From NCBI RefSeq assembly GCF_052324685.1, contig NC_135221.1, positions 5,385,739-5,449,738 on the forward strand: a DNA stretch of 64,000 nucleotides, written 5' to 3'. The first letter of the stretch is position 1. The number at the start of each line of letters is the position of its first letter. Under the pieces are notes generated by a model. The model made no database searches. It was not told where the DNA came from and saw only the letters and a program-made list of their open reading frames with translations. Shown piece after piece: positions 36,701 to 50,500 of this stretch. A program made the position numbers and the translations under genes. The stretch comes from Brachyhypopomus gauderio (lineage: Eukaryota; Chordata; Actinopteri; Gymnotiformes; Hypopomidae).

Positions 36701-39700
36701 CTAGGGAAAGCTCAGATATGTAGGTGACAAAAAATCCCTTACATACCATTTGGCATCTTTAAATAGAAAATGATGTTCCCAGAAGAGATGTAACTGGAGC
36801 ATCACCCACAACACGGTCACTCTCTAATTCATACGATACTCAGCCCTGTACGCACCACGTTCGTATTTTGTGGGTGTCATGAATTAAATGTGCTGCAAAT
36901 ATCCACAGTGTATTGAAAAATTATCTACCAGAAATGCAACATAACAATACTTTTTTCAATTCTTTATCATAGTTTCTTAGTCTTTTTGTCCTAGTCTGGA
37001 GTTAAAAAAAGAAAACACAATAATTGTATGCAAATTGCTCTTTCCACACAATTTCACACACAATTGAGTGGGTTAGGGAATGGTATAACTATTGCGGCAA
37101 GGCGGTTGCCAAGAATGAGCAAACATCAGCCTAGAGTACAGTGTTGTGTTGTAAACACTCCACATCAGTGCATTATCTGGTCTTCTTTGACCCCCCACTA
37201 AGTCCTGGTGCTGAGATCTTGGTTTTTAACTTTTCAATGCTGAAGGCACACTACGGTTTATGTTTTTTTTTGTAAAAAAAAAAAAACAAGACTGGACTGA
37301 GCTGTGAACAAAGCCTCGCTTCAGAAACCACGCAGAGCTGTTTGAAGTTTGCAGTGTCGAGACTTGTCCCTGTGGTAGCCCCACATCACTGAGGACAGTA
37401 TGGATTCCAAGAATGGCGTTGGATTACATCGCTCACACTAACACTCTGTGTGAAGTGTTTCTGGGGAGCGTTGTGTTCCTTACAGCATCTACTTGAGTAT
37501 ATGGACTCAAGCAGAAGGTGTGGGACTTTGCGAAGTGTGCAAAACGATTTACCTACTCAAACCGATTACGCATTAACAGATCAAACCAATGGCGTTTTAT
37601 CACTGTCATGTGCTCTTCACCTGTCTCATTATGACTCAGTCTGGACACGACCTGGGTCACGTCACATTTTTAACAGGAGACATAACCATGCATGACTCTC
37701 CGAAAAGAGATATAGGCTAAAAACTAAACCCACCCTTAAAAAATTATCCGAAATGATCCTAAAGCAAACTCAAGTCTACAGATCTGTTTTGAGCACTGGG
37801 TCTAAATGTGGTTATTTGTGCTTTTGTGGACTGTTTTCTTTTATCCTCTGCATACCAACAAGCATACCAGTGTCCCTCTCCCACAACCCTCCAGGCAGTC
37901 ACCCTGAACTATCTGTGCTTGACTCACTGTCTTTGCCTGCAAACAAAAAGCTTGAGAATGCTTTCAGTGACCGCGGCAGTTCTCCTTAAGTCTCTCGCCG
38001 AGTCCTGACAGTTGTTCTTCCTTTTCTCGCTTTTTCCGCACAACAAAAGGCCTAGCGGGCCTGACAGAAGAACACAAACCCCACATTAGGCATCCGCAAT
38101 CAGTGACAGATCACTGGAGAATGTTTTACACCTAGGAAAACAAACAGGAGTCGGTGCAGGAGCCAGCCGCTCGCACCGCTTTTGTTTGGATTTGTGTCCG
38201 GCCTGATTACTCGAGTTTTAGCGTCTCTGTTTGTGGGGAAAGAACACCAAATAGGAGTTAAGAAGGGAATCCCCTCAGATGTTATCAATGAAAAAAAGGA
38301 GGGGGATTAAGTTTTCAATGACATATGATAGTTTGTTTGATTTTAGGGGGAGATTTAGGGATCAAAGAGCGTGAATTCTAACAAGAAATATGTTTTATGT
38401 GCTGTTTTTCAGGCATCATCTCATATACAGAGTATCTTTTTCTTCTTTGCATTTTGACAAGTAAGTAGGTTGTATATTTTGCAATCTTAATCTAAACGGC
38501 ATAGATTTTCATGTAAAATGTTGTATTGGTCAACACTCGGTATTTGTTATTCATTTTGTTCATCAATTTGCAGAACCTCATGCAGGATTTAAAATAGCTT
38601 TCAACATGTTTGATGCGGATGGCAATGAAAAGGTGGACAAAAGGGAGTTTATGGTGGTATGCAGTTTTCTCTGCCGTTTTCTCATGGCTGTGCCTATGTC
38701 ATAAAGTCCTTATGTCTGTACATGAAGTCAAAATGACGACTTTTCTCTGTTTAGCTGGAGGAAATATTTCGTAAAAAAAATGACAGAAAAGAAAGGAGCG
38801 GAGATTCAGAAGGTTCTGCTCAACTGGTAAGAGAAATCATTTAATGAATTCCTGTTGAGACATTCACTTCACAACTCTCAGCAATATGTATAATGTTCAT
38901 CTTGACAGTTCTATAGCTGCACGTTTTGAGCAAGCTTAAATGTAAAGTTAGACGGACTGCAGAATCAGATTTCGAATGGAGCGCCTTTTTAGACAACTTT
39001 CCCAAATCTGAAATCAAACACATCGGTCATCTGATATGTGACTTAGAAACATGCATTGTTTCATCATTATGGCAGGCCTGACTACTTCAGGAAGCATGTT
39101 AAATATGTCCAGTCCATGCATTCTGTTTGTCTTTCTTTTGTCTTTCTGTGATTTCTGCATGGCCCTGTTGTGTGTCACCTTTGAGAATGTGGAACTGTAT
39201 GGAAACCGCAGTGTGGACAGTGATGTATGTATCTGAATATATTACAGAAGCATTAAAAGCATGGTAGCAAATTTTGGGAGATTGGGGGAGGGGGGTGTGA
39301 CCCTTCTAATTAATACTTAGAGGGCTCTTTCGGGCTGTAAGATGTAAAAACAACATTTGGGGATGGGGGGTGGTATTGGTTGGGGGGATAGAAAGATAAA
39401 TACATACCATTCTTATTTCTTTATCATAAATATTAAAGTATATTTCCTTGGGAAAAAGTTGAGCCCCCCCAGCTGTGGCTGAATAATTTGAACTCTGTTG
39501 AAGAGCATGTGTTTGACTGTTTTTAGCTTGTCTGTTTATGTGTATGCTCCACTTGAGATGTGACAGTCTAACCTAGCCTAACCTAACCCTAACCTACCAC
39601 CTCTGCATGTCCAATCAGACAGTACTGTGATGTTGGCTCTAGGACCAGTGGTAACAATACATTTAAAGTGCAGCTGTTTTACCTAGGCTGGTGCCTACAG

Positions 39701-42700
39701 TGTCTGGACGTTCTTTGACAAACACACAGCAGTGTCCTTTTACCAGGTAGGGCGTAATATTTGGATAAAGTCAGACGAAGTGACCCTCATGCGTTTCTGA
39801 ACCCCAGAAAGGCAGGACAATGCAGTCCTAATGGATCTCAGCTGAATGCAAAACGAAACATGTCCCCAGTTGCCTTGGTAGTGCAGCCCAATTACGTGGA
39901 GAGGAGAACAGAAGATTTATGTTACTTGTCTACTGTCAGGTGGCGTTCGCTGAGGCGTGGGGCCTCACCTGTAAAAGAGACGGCTCCTCCAGGACCCCCA
40001 TGTTTTATTTTTACAGTTACTTGAAAAGTGGTATTTGGGCTCAGGTTCCCTTTTTGTGTGTCAGGTCTGACCATGAAGAAGAGTGTGTCAGTCCCAGCTA
40101 ACAGCTGAAGAAAGAGCCGGTCCCACCTGAGTCCCAGAATGCTGGGAAGGGCTTTGCAGTCTGCACTCAGAGATCTTGTTCATGGATACATTTTGGGCGT
40201 CTCTTTCAATCCCACCCACCATGAATCGGTTGTAATTGTGATCTGTTACAAGGCATTGGGAGTGTAGATGTTTTGGAAGGGGTTATCATAGTCGACAAGA
40301 TGACTGTGTTGCTAGAACACATTTTGCATTGACCAAACGTCCATGTAGTTTTACATTTTCTCATTTGTTTTATAAGATTAATCTCTCTGAATCCCTTCCA
40401 AACATTGAATATGTGGATGATGGAAGTCATAGATGGATGATAGGTAACAATAAAAAAATATGAAATTAAGGAAGACGTTTTTAATATACTTCCAAAAGAT
40501 CTGCTCCTCATTAGCTGAAAGCTGAAAGGCACAGAGTTCAGAGATGTTGAGTCATGAGGGCTTAAATAAATAATCGTTACGAAGGAGGCAAACAAATACA
40601 TGTCTTCTGATGTTTTTTTCTAAGTGGGATCAAACCCAGGTATTTGTGAAAGCTTTGGTAAAGTATGTTAATTCCATAATGATTCTCAACATAAAAGGAA
40701 GGTCTCCTCGTGCCAACACGTTATGATGGTGTACAATATTGCCAGGATGTGACACAAGTGCCAAAATGGGGAGGTACAGCTCAAACGGATTTGTGGGTTT
40801 GTGATTTCACGCACCTCAGCTGGAGGTGGCGCTGAGGTGAGCTGTGAAAGTCCAGACAACCTGTAGCAGCTGCTCTAGTAAACAACAAATCCAGGTCTAT
40901 GGTGTCATTTTATAATCAGTGACTCTAGCAAAGTTGTGCATAACCTGCATGGTTTACATGATCATAATAACCTAAAATAATTCTTATATACTTAATACGT
41001 ATCATATATAACTTATAATACGTATAATAATACTTATAATTTATAATACGTATAATAATACTTATAATTTATAATACTTATAATAATACTTATAAGTTAT
41101 AATCAGGAAAAAAAAACATGTAATTCTGCTTTACTTTTTGTGTAGTTTTGATGTTGTGCATTTGTGTTGCAGTATATCTGTGTGCATTATACTGTCTTTA
41201 ATGATGCCTTTAATAGCTATACTTCTGATATGCAGGTCCTTAAAAAACAAGACCCTCAGTTTGAACCCAGAAGCTTCTGGGATGTACTGAAGCATGGTGC
41301 AAGAATTATTCTCTTTTCAGAAGTGGTGGAGGTACAAATATCTCATTAGTCTTCAAACTTTAGCATTGTAGCATCATTTCTAAATGACTTTAGCAGCTCT
41401 CATCCCTTCTGAAGTTGTGGTTTTGTACATGCCTATATGTCATTCAGAGAGGTCGACACTGCATGCATGTAATTGTCATAAGTAACGTTGTCTCTGTCAG
41501 GATGAATCAAACAGTTGCAGTTTCAACAAATGTTACAAATGTTATTTACTTTGGATCAACATTCTGCAGTCACATTCTGCGGTTAAGTGACCAGAAAGGT
41601 CAGCGTGTCCATGGCTAATGGCCACAGTTTCTTTCTTTCATTTTTTTGAAACATTTGGGATTGTTGAGACGTAGGATGAGGTGTAGCGGGTGGATGCTCA
41701 TAAAGAGAACGGCACCAGCAGAACATTCGGGCTGGGAGGAGAGAACACCGAAACGACTGTGCAGTTTTTGGGGGGGTTTTTTAGGCTTGCATGACTGGTT
41801 TGCTGTCTGGCATGGGGCCCTGTTCCTTACCCCATCCTTGCTATAGCACAACAAAATTTGTGGTAATTTTCCAGTGCTTGGTTTAAACGACTCGCACGAC
41901 AGTAAGCGGTACTTAGTGAAGCACGAGGAACTTTAATGAGTCGTAAGCAAGGATGTGAGGAGCTTTGCCCCGTAAAAAGGGACTGAACAGAATGAATGTT
42001 GCAAAATCAGCACATTTGTATGGGCATGACAGTGTTGTCGTCTTCCTGTACTGTGCACTCATCATGTGGATAAGCTATTTTTGCCTCAAATGCGATAGCG
42101 TTTTTCTTTCATGAATGTTGCTTTTTTAGACAATTGTCGATGCTGAATAATGTATTTTATTGTCTGCTTGTTTCCTTGACTTTGCCTTCACAGCATGTGC
42201 AAGAGAATATTACTGACACCACCCTCCTGGTGCACTTCTTTGGAAAGAAAGGAAAAAGCGAACTGAATTTTGAAGACTTTTACAGGTAAGAGACCAACTG
42301 ATGAGGGGTATGAATGTGGTCCTGACCGGTTGGCTTTAAGTTCTGCCCACATCTGCAAACGAGCGAAGGCCGCTGTGAACTCACCCTGCCACCAGGTTCA
42401 TGGACAACCTGCAGACGGAGATGCTGGAGATCGAGTTCCTTGCCTACTCGAAGGGTGTGGTCACCATCAGCGCTGAGGACTTCGCCCGCATCCTCCTGCG
42501 CTTCACCACCGTGGACAACATCAGCAGCTACCTGGACAACGTGCGGCAGAGCATACCGGACGAGAAGGTGATGCTCTTCAGCTCCACCACCACTCCTCAC
42601 GCTCCCTCTCTTTACACCCCCAACCCCCTCCTATACTCCCCCCACAATCCCCTCCTATACTCCCTCCATACTCCTCCCAACCTCCACTCATACTCCCTCC

Positions 42701-45540
42701 ACAACCCCCTCCTATACTCCCCCCAAACCCCCTCTACTCTTTTGGACAGATGTGCTTTATATGTGGTGTGTTGCTTTAATCAATGCAATGTAGTGTCAGA
42801 GTTGACATATGTAGTGTCATTTTGCAGTGCAATTGTTGTCTTTTTGTTTTCCCTTAAAGCTTAATGTGCGTAAATTGGTGAGACCCACGAAATGATGAAC
42901 TGCCACATAAAAGTATCTCGTAAATATTATGGCATAATAATGTTAATTTAATTTCCCATATGTATCATATCATTTTTTGCAACATTTTTGAGTAAGAGCG
43001 CTGATGTAGGAGTCAGAACTCCTGTCCATGTACTTATCTGGGAAAGAACTGAATTAATATTAACACCCAGGTTAAATATGGCACGGTGCTACATCCTGCA
43101 GACGTTGCCCTGCTCCTCTACACAAGGGCCCCTCAGAAGTGCCCAGCATAAATACAAAAGAGAACTCAAAATAGAATCCTTGTCTTTTAACTCATATTCT
43201 CTGTGCAAACTGACCCATGCATAAAGAGGTTACAAGACTTTTCACCTTTCTGTGCGGCTGTTAGAAAATAACCATTGATGATTAAGGGGGCGTCTTATCA
43301 CTAAGTTAAGATATTTTTTATGTAGTTCACTTTGCAACAACAGCAAAGTGTCACGTTACTCATTAGTCCATTTGTAAAACAGACACAGAAGGGCCTCGGC
43401 GACAGAAGAGTGTCTAGAGTCTAGAGATGCATGAGCGAAACTCAACAGACCCATGGGCTGTTAATCTGCAAACCTAGATGTTTCGGATCGGTTCCTTTTG
43501 TTTTTGTTTACGTGGGAATCAGGTTAATCTTCTTTTTTAAAAGCTACAAACAGTTCGACCCCTCTTTAAAACCCTTCAATCCTGCAGCGCTGACAACCCC
43601 AGCGGAAGGCCTGTATCAGGATTCGGGCGGGTATACTTTGACTGTTTGACCAAGTTATTTTCTGCCTTTGTATCTGTTATCTGTGTGATGACTTCAAGGT
43701 CTCTTAGACACTTAAGGTTTCCACTGACTGACTGAAGTCTGCAGCAGATAGTGTGTTGCTTGGCATTTTATTATCCAAAACATTATTCGCTGTGTTGGGA
43801 CATCTTTTGCAGAGTCATTATTTTTATGAGTTTTCTCCCATGATGGCAGCTCTCAAATCCCAGAGTCTCTAGACTGTGTTGATATACAATATTATTTCTT
43901 AATGTATTTTGTGAAAAAAAGCGTCTTATTATTGTGGTGTGATCTACTTTATGCAACGTCATTGATGGAACATTTTACAAAGAGATTCTTTTGCTTGTTT
44001 GTTCCTTGTGGAGAATCACTTTTGCTCCTCTGTGATCTTCCCATTAAAGGGAATCATGTATGCTTATTTGCAATCTGTTCTTCTTAGGGAATCACATATG
44101 CTTGCAAACCCCTTCCAGATCATAGTGATCTGTTATGAGCCGTTCCTTATAGACTCTATAATATAGAGGATTATTATGTGATCAGTTTGTGATCTGCTCC
44201 TTATAGGGGATCGTTATGTGATATGTTTGTGATCTGCTCCTTATAGGGGATCATTATGTGACCTGTTTGTGATCTGCTCCTTATAGGGGATCATTATTTG
44301 ATCTGTTTGTGATCTGCTCCTTATAGGGGATCATTATGTGATCTGTTTGTGATCTGCTCCTTAGGGGATCACTTTTGAAGAATTCAGGACCTTCTTTCAG
44401 TTCCTCAACAATCTGGAGGACTTTACCATCGCCCTGCAAATGTACAACTTCGCGAGTCGATCGATTGGGCAAGGTGAACTGCATTTGGTTGCTGAGATTG
44501 CTACTTCTGATTTTGTGCCTCATAGTCCCATTGCTGTTGTCGTACAATTAGGCAGATGTCAGCCACAGAAACACTTATCGTCAGTCCTTTCTGACACACA
44601 GATGAGTTTGCACGTGCGGTGTACGTGGCCACAGGACTGAAGCTCTCTCGGCATCTCGTAGACATCGTCTTTAAGATATTCGACGTGGACCACGACGACC
44701 AGCTCAGCTACAAGGAGTTCACTGGAATCATGAGAGACCGCCTGCACCGTGGCTCCTGGGTAAGTGGGCCGGGGGCGGGGGAAGTTCGGCGGCTGCTCGG
44801 TTGTGGTTGTGTAAACGCCGTTTATCTTCCGTTTACTGCACCGCAGGTGACAGCGGGGTTATAAACCCCCCAGTCTCTTTAAGTGGAAAGCAGTCCGCCT
44901 GCACACAGACTGTTGAGTAAACTCGTACAGTCTTTCTTCTGTATCTAGCTGAGGAAAAATTTACGCCATTGTTGTAAGAAGAACGATCACCGTTCAAATC
45001 TACCTGACATTAGCATGAAGTGTAGTGTGATATTACTATGGCCAGTAGGGGGAGGTATTAACCACACTTATGTACAGATGTATTTGCTTCATGTTTTACT
45101 TTCCAGTCAATATAGTCAATAATCAGTTTTTTATATCATAACAAATTCAGCTGTTATGTTCTTTGTTACGTTCGTGTTTGGATGTTTCATAGCAGGGTGC
45201 TGGCACTTTAGCAGTAACTTGTCTCTAAGTGCACAGGTGGCCTCTAAACTCAGCAGTAAAACATTTGCCTGAATATTTCCTGCCACCTAGTGGTCATCTG
45301 TAAATAATGTTATTTTAGATATTCATTCATTCATTTATTTATTTACAAGGTTACAGCTGTTTTCACTTCCAGCAGAAACACCTTTTGTCTGCAGTCTTGT
45401 TATGTGTGATAATTGTAATAAGATGGTATTGTAATATGAAGTTATTTTTACTGCTTTCTTCCTGACATTAGAGATATCGAGGTGAAGAGAGATTCGTCTC
45501 ATTTAAGGCCTGTCTGAAGAAAGAGCTCTCTGCAAAGTAA
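31555..45540 (+). CDS. micu3: Mitochondrial calcium uptake protein 3 (EF-hand)
   Basis: Fourteen coding exons: 31555-31815, 33206-33350, 35562-35593, 35710-35788, 38413-38460, 38574-38656, 38755-38826, 39186-39224, 41236-41331, 42194-42285, 42396-42567, 44365-44473, 44602-44759, 45472-45540 (1455 nt, 484 aa). All phases agree. The N terminus is basic (mitochondrial targeting), then a hydrophobic segment at about 39-56. EF-hand loops are canonical at 202-213 (DADGNEKVDKRE) and 437-448 (DVDHDDQLSYKE). Family blocks include LLVHFFGKKGK, NFASRSIGQ and YVATGLKLS. The tail keeps a Cys (476) in FKACLKKEL, the position used for disulfide pairing with MICU1 in mammals. It regulates the inner-membrane Ca2+ uniporter from the intermembrane space. 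An ATG at 31552 is also in frame, but 31555 has the better context (A at -3, G at +4). Human MICU3 is 530 aa; the shorter length is mostly in the N terminus. Confidence 0.93.
32818..33000. repeat. Compound (CA)n microsatellite, micu3 intron 1
   Basis: About 180 bases of CA broken by CATA and CACG variants, 205 bases upstream of micu3 exon 2. Confidence 0.95.
33362..33755. repeat. (CA)n complex plus (TATC)n, micu3 intron 2
   Basis: CA repeats begin 11 bases inside the intron, right behind the GTAAGT donor of exon 2. They decay into CATA/CACG variants to about 33668, and are followed by about 19 TATC tetranucleotides (33677-33754). The long Thr-His and Cys-Val frames here are repeat artefacts. 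Confidence 0.95.
39186..39224 (+). other. micu3: Predicted 39-nt micu3 microexon
   Basis: A phase-0 exon bounded by TTGAG/AATGT and GAT/GTATGT encodes NVELYGNRSVDSD. It falls exactly where human MICU3 has the LQLYGYHSPTNS segment, sharing LYG. The acceptor has a modest pyrimidine tract. Skipping it would keep the frame, so it may be alternatively spliced. Confidence 0.6.
39569..39598. repeat. Short telomere-like CCTAAC repeats
   Basis: Four or five degenerate CCTAAC units in micu3 intron 8. It is too short to call an interstitial telomere with confidence. Confidence 0.4.
41013..41096. repeat. 28-bp tandem repeat, three copies, micu3 intron 8
   Basis: Three consecutive 28-bp AT-rich units starting TTATAATACGTATAATAATA (41013, 41041, 41069). 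The third copy has a two-base change in the CG position. It ends 140 bases before exon 9. Confidence 0.85.
42585..42738. repeat. Pyrimidine-rich minisatellite, micu3 intron 11
   Basis: Degenerate repeats of CTCCTATACTCCC and CACAACCCC words begin about 20 bases after the exon 11 donor; almost pure C/T/A on this strand. Confidence 0.8.
44151..44363 (+). repeat. 40-bp tandem array ending in a micu3 splice acceptor
   Basis: Units beginning GATCTGCTCCTTATAGGGGA start at 44191, 44231, 44271, 44311 and 44351, with a partial unit upstream at 44151. The final unit reads CTCCTTAG/GGGATCA: its AG (44363-44364) is the acceptor of exon 12 and its following bases are the first coding bases. Each upstream unit carries a TTATAG/GGGATC decoy. 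More diverged copies may extend back to about 44035. Confidence 0.9.
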
Positions 45541-47574
45541 CTCAATACTCTGGTACATAGGACTCTGTGAAGCCTTATTCTTGCATTTCTAGTCAGTCTC
45601 AGTGAATTTTCCTCCCTTTTCAACAAAATCACAAGCTGGTCATAGGACTTTGCTTCAGGGAATTTTCTATATGTACCAGAGCAACAAAGCAATTGGACGC
45701 AATTTATTTACCAGTGGTTTTGCCTTACTCTCACATTACTCTACAATATTAATGTACTGGTGAGTCAACAGACACTAGATACCAGCCAGACTCTGGGACC
45801 ATAGCACAGTCTGGAAATATAGCAGTTAAGAGTTATAACACTATAAAATAGACAAGAAGGCTACATACGGTAAGCCCATTATACATGGTAACAAAGTATC
45901 ATAGGTTAACCTTACTTAACAATTACTTAACAAAATATTTATAATTTAAAAGTAAAGTGATATTATGTGCCACAGGATGACAGTATTTATTTTCACTTGG
46001 ACGTCAATACAGAAATATCCTGTGGTACCATTTCTTTGCCAACTGTAGCCATAATTCTGAAGACAACACCAGGTGGATTAGGTTAAGACAGACTGCACCT
46101 CTCAGCGATGTTACTGATGTAAGCCACAGAATCAGATTAGCTTGCTGCTTCCAGGAATTATGCCAAACACCTTTCCACTGACATGTTTGCAAAGCCCTTT
46201 AAAAAAAACACCAAGTGCAAAGTTAATATACGAACACTGTGAAACAAAGCAGAAATAAATACTTCAGGACATACATACATTTTGATGTATTTTATAAAAG
46301 GAGATATTTTATAGGTGACAGCTATGTCAGCTCTTCAGGAGTCTTAATGGAAATCAGGTGTTATTCAGTACCTCTATGACTCAGTATTTTCTATGTAGTC
46401 TTACTACTCATTCAAACTCCTTAAGCTGTTTTGAGGAATATACCCTAGAGGCATTCACTGAAGAATTGAAAATGTAGGTTTTATTGTAGAACTCCATATT
46501 TAGAACTCAAACCACGCATTTATTGATAATGCGGTATTTATTTGTATTGTTTAAAACTTCTTATTGAACATTTTATTTTTAATGAACCTATAAAGTGCAA
46601 ATACAGCCACAGTATCACAGCTTTTTTTGCATCAAATAATCATATTTACATATAGGCTAGTGACATTCTGTTAATATTCCTTCATTACACCTGTACTGAG
46701 ATCAGCTTACACAAGGTCAAACGACACAGGACCAATAATGATCTGTCATTGTACTGTGTATAGAAAATAGTCTCTTTGCTGTTTGTCTCTTGCTAGACAC
46801 TTTCATACTCATTAAAAGTCAATGGCTTTCAGTATTCATAATAAGAAATGTTATCATGTGAATGTTATGGTATCTAGCCAGACCAATATGTAAAATAAGA
46901 TTTTTTTCTACTTATCTGTACGTTATTGAGTACCGATAGGTGCAAAACATCTCATACTGTTACTAAAATGGCAACTTTAGATCTTTGAATTTGTTTCCTT
47001 AGTAATTGACTTTATTATTGTATGGAGTTGTGTAGTGTGTTATAAGAAATACGACTAATTCAAGCTGAATTTAGTTAACACATTTTTAAGGCTGTGTTCA
47101 AAATAAAGTATAAAGACAACCTCAGCTACGTGTCTTCTCATTGCCTTCTACCAATGTTCATATCTTTTACACTGCTTATTGGACCAGGAACTGGCTACGT
47201 TTGCTACAGACAGTTGCTATTACGAAGAAGTGTTTTAATACATCGAATAGATCTGATATTTAACCTCCACCTCTTCACAGCCCTTCATTAATCACACCAT
47301 TCTCCTCACTGAGCATCATCAGACCATGAGAATGGTTAGTTTAGGCTCAGACTACATATGAATGAGCGTCATGGCAACTTGGTGAGAAGGGGCGGTACCG
47401 TTATCCTGCGCCACAAACAGGACTAATCGGCACGCGATAGAATGGGGAGCTATGGGGCACGTTGCGTTCTGTGCATCGCTCTGGCTTACTGAATACAATT
47501 CACTCTCATCTATGCCGTGACCATTGTTGGAACTTGACATTTTGGCCAGTTTTGGTCAGCAAATAGGCTAGAAG
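45541..47574. other. micu3 3' UTR and zdhhc2 upstream region
   Basis: The micu3 3' UTR starts here; candidate AATAAA signals lie at 46254-46259 and near 47100. The last few hundred bases before 47575 should hold the zdhhc2 promoter, but no TATA, CCAAT or other clear element stands out. No other exon is seen. Confidence 0.5.
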
Positions 47575-50500
47575 ATGGCGCCGTCGGGTTCGCGCAACAT
47601 CAAAAGGAACTGTCGGAGAGTTTTATACTGGATCCCCGTGCTGTTCATATGGCTTATTGTGGCATGGTCTTACTACGCCTATGTCGTGCAACTCTGCATA
47701 GGTAAGGCTGGTTGCGCAGCTGTCTCGGTGAACTTGAGCAGTCAAACAAGACGGAAGCTGGCCACAGTCATGTGTTTTGGCATGTGGACTCGCAACGTGG
47801 AAAAACACCGTTTTATCATTATTATTATTTTATCATAAACGTTCCGTTGTAGGTTCATGCTAAAATGTTAGTTATTAGGACATTATTAGACTTGTATAAG
47901 AGTATAAATAACCGAGACATGGTTAAGATTGTATGTGATTGTTATAGTAACTGAGAGCTTAAACCATTAAAACTGTTGAGTCACTGCTGAGGATAATGGA
48001 CAAGTTAATATGCTTAAAACTATGTTTATTGGAAGTACAGAATTACTTTCGTTAAAATGTCATTTTTGTCTAGTTTAGACAGTAGTGATGAGGGAAAGCT
48101 TGTGAATTAGTGATCCAGTGGCCATTCTTTCATTACCATGAGCACTTGCATTGAACTGTTTTCCATCTGTCATGAGCATGTCACCGTGGAGCAAAACGTG
48201 GAGACCTGCAGCGCTCCATAGAGCTGAACGGAGTTGGTGGTATTGGTGGTATTGAGCTTAACAGTCTCCTTTTTTTTGGAACTGTGCTCAATTCATTTGG
48301 TTTTATTTTACGAAGAGACGATGGGTGTGTGAGTGTGTGTGTAATGGGGTGAGGGGTGTCTGAAAACAGAACGTGATTCAAACGTTTCGGCCCCTTGTAC
48401 AATTTCTTTCATTCAAGGGAGAGCAAAACCTCCAGCAAAACTGCGGTGACCCCAGATGCGTGAGTGATGTGTCGGAGGTACAGTGTACTGACCCAAGTGC
48501 TGATGGTGCTGCTGAGTTATGCCGTTTATGCTGAACTGCAGTCAGACAGTCTCCACAGACAACGCTTTTCTAAGTGAAATCCCTCTCTGGATATGATTAA
48601 ATGATATAGGAAATGTGATCATATGACCGAACTGCGTTCCAAAACAAGGGACATTGTGCAGGAGCATTAATTATATATTGCATGCGATAACTAGTAGGCT
48701 ACATCACCCCAAATTACGCTCAGTGCACTGCGATTAAGATTAAGGGCATTTAAGATTAGAATAAATTCTAATATACGTGTTAATACGATCACAACACAGT
48801 TAACCAAAAAAAAGGTGATTGTGTTGTGATCAACTGTTCAACTGTAGTGTTACTACAAACAACTGTAATGTTGCTACAAGCAAAATAAAAGGCGTGAATA
48901 ATGGCACATGGCCTTGCAGAGACAGAGCTTGTTATGAATGTGTTATCAGCTGATTACATGTCGGAGATAATCTCGTTGCCAAGCTGTCAAAAGGAGCCCC
49001 ACAAATTCGTGCGTGACCTATATTTGTTGTTGTTCTCATACATCACGTGCACCATGAAGAATCGTAAGATGAATCAATGTTTTGTGTGTGTTTTTGTTTT
49101 CCCAAGTCATCTTATTCTTAAATGGCTTTTTACTCGAGCCCTACGTGTTTGATTTCGTTTGCAGCCGCTAGTGTTATGCACGCCGCTGGCCCAAATGTTT
49201 CAGTACAGCAGTTCTAGATGCTGTGGTAAGATACCCAATATCCTCATTTTAACAGCATTATTCTGAGCATTTTGCTGAATTACATAGTAAAATAATGGCA
49301 AAACAATACACAAATGTCTAGATTCTCTCCATAGATTCTCTCTCTGTTTCTCTCTCCCCCATCTCTCTCACACACACATGCTTGTGGATGTCTGAGGAAC
49401 TGAAATATTATTGGTGTAGACCACACTGCATTACTAAGAACATATCTGGCATTTGGGGTAAACGAAATTACAAGAAAGGTCTAACAAATTAACAAAGTAA
49501 AAAAAGTAACAGAAAAATTACTTTAAAAGTGATCATAGGAAAACATATACAAGGTTCATATGGAATCTTAAAGTGTGTCTCAGTGATTCCATTTCCATTA
49601 TTGTGATAAGATAGTTATTTGGGGTTTGATTTGTAGAAGACAAATGAGTAATTCTAGGTTACTGGGTCTTGAAGGGTGAGAGTAGTCTCTGATCCCTCCC
49701 AGTTCTCCACTGGACACCACTGTCTCTCTGATAGATTTCCCTATGTATACAATGCAGGTTGTCTGGTACCTTACCAGTGTCTTAGTATCATGGCTTAAAC
49801 CTCTCTGTGTGAGACTCCAGCCATGTGGGATCTGATTAGCGACTTGCTTCCCTTTGTGTGCGTTCCAGCGTCGGGTATCTCTGCAACCGCGCTGGCAACC
49901 ATCTGCTGCTGAATGACCTTCTGTGTGCTGCCCGGATGTTTTCTGAGATACTCCACACGATGTTAAAATAGCTTGCTATTAGAAGTCGCCAAGTATGTCC
50001 CAGAAACTTACAGCAAGATCTGGCACAATGAACACTTACATTCTTTAAATAAGTTGCATATTTCCATTAATTTATTGGTTTGAGAAATCTTAATAATGAA
50101 GAGAAATGGCATGAAAACAGGGACCAGATAAAACAAAGACTCCAGGCTGTTGGGACATGCTGATTTTGACATTTGTCTCAGGTGAGCAGTTTTGAGGTCA
50201 GCAAGAAACATGCTATTTCTGACAGCTGCTGCAGATATAAAATACAAAATCTGCACATGGGGGAGAGCTGGGTACCAGGAGACAACATGCATGAAAATAG
50301 CAAAACAAAACTGCTTACAGACTTCTAATATTTTTGTTTTTATTCTACAGCAACAGTCGAAAACATGGCAGAGAAGAGTAAGTTTACCTCTTTACACACG
50401 TTCTCTCCACAATGATTTTAGTTGGGAAATGTGCTATTAAAGAATAGTGACATATCCATAGTCATGAGCAGATAAATGTGTAGATTGTCTCTAATTACCC

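Noticed and set aside
42400-42864. 154-codon plus-strand frame
   Set aside because: Only the first part is micu3 exon 11; after 42567 it reads into a pyrimidine-rich intronic minisatellite.
44035-44363. CRISPR-like array
   Set aside because: Contiguous 40-bp tandem units without distinct spacers, in a vertebrate intron.
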